Assembly: GCA_031255315.1 (NCBI GenBank)
Contig: JAIRSS010000139.1
Span: 1-23,824, forward strand
From: Spirochaetaceae bacterium
GTDB taxonomy: Bacteria; Spirochaetota; Spirochaetia; Treponematales; Breznakiellaceae
Reading direction: 5' to 3'
Length of the DNA: 23,824 nt
Shown: positions 23,740 to 23,824 of the stretch, in pieces
Layout: each line of letters starts with the position of its first letter
How positions within the stretch are numbered: position 1 is the stretch's first letter
Program-made: the position numbers and the translations under genes
The notes under the pieces: generated by a model
The model's input: only the letters and a program-made list of their open reading frames with translations
What the model was told of the DNA's origin: nothing
Database searches by the model: none

Positions 23740-23767
23740 ATTATGCCGAATAATTGCGTTATGTCAA
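23740..23767 (-). promoter_or_regulatory. sigma70-type promoter of the sugar ABC operon
   Basis: On the minus strand, a perfect TTGACA (23767-23762) is followed after 16 bases by CATAAT (23745-23740); TAATTA at 18 bases is an alternative -10. Transcription would begin near 23733, giving a leader of about 165 bases. That leader has the palindrome at its start and a possible CCGTG/CACGG hairpin in its middle. Confidence 0.6.
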
Positions 23768-23788
23768 TCGAAAATTCCTATTGGCAGC

Positions 23789-23802
23789 GGCTGTTCCAAA
23801 AC
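23789..23802. repeat. dispersed repeat, partial copy GGCTGTTCCAAAAC
   Basis: The 14 bases GGCTGTTCCAAAAC agree with the core of the repeat at 20102 and 10241. The window ends soon after, so a facing partner cannot be checked. Confidence 0.5.
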
Positions 23803-23824
23803 AAAAACGGACGGCCCTGGCCGC

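Noticed and set aside
1..23824. CRISPR array, tRNA or rRNA genes
   Set aside because: No regularly spaced direct repeats, no cloverleaf with a CCA-type end and no rRNA signature were seen on reading both strands.

Overview
The window looks like a chromosomal segment of a spirochaete, most likely a Treponema of the termite-gut type. The grounds are the LptC/LptA/LptB set behind pyrG, a Bacteroidetes-like type II topoisomerase B subunit next to a coiled-coil protein, a second divergent EF-G, an Rnf-like cluster behind a divergent PAP2 (DUF212) gene, and a GH57-like protein with DUF1926-type tail. This assignment is by recognition only; no search was run.

Layout. Bases 1-715 are a decayed, mobile-element-rich edge: the 5' end of an IS30-type transposase (minus) followed by a ruined aldo/keto reductase gene (minus). 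Bases 820-4550 (+) form a tight operon pyrG-lptC-lptA-lptB (CTP synthesis, then the periplasmic and ATPase parts of a lipopolysaccharide/glycolipid exporter). It converges on a minus-strand pair, a coiled-coil protein of unknown function and a ParE-type topoisomerase subunit (4566-7678). A divergent promoter region (7679-7990) separates these from an EF-G-like GTPase (+), which ends in a strong terminator. A RluA-family pseudouridine synthase follows on the minus strand.

Bases 11793-17926 (+) are a seven-gene, overlapping operon: DUF212 membrane protein, an unrecognised 500-residue membrane protein, then genes in the order of rnfC-D-G-E-A. It is the most striking part of the window. The proteins keep the folds, order and membrane topology of the Rnf/Nqr ion-pumping oxidoreductase, but nearly every cofactor-binding residue is gone. 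RnfA has no cysteine at all, RnfE has lost one of its two cluster cysteines, RnfG has no flavinylation motif and RnfD has TGSE in place of (S/T)GAT. RnfC has lost its glycine-rich NADH/FMN motif but keeps both 4Fe-4S motifs, and there is no rnfB. The reading frames are open and tightly coupled, so this looks like a repurposed complex, not a decaying one. The next gene (18053-20005) is a GH57-like protein that lacks the family's catalytic Glu and Asp, a second apparent pseudoenzyme.

Bases 20280-23565 (minus) are a carbohydrate-type ABC importer: lipoprotein binding protein, then two permeases, with a terminator/attenuator and a second strong stem-loop between the binding-protein gene and the permeases, and a perfect palindrome just downstream of its promoter. 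No ATPase gene for it lies here. Copies of a dispersed repeat, GAGGCTGTYCCAAAA, occur in three intergenic spaces, as a perfect hairpin in one of them.
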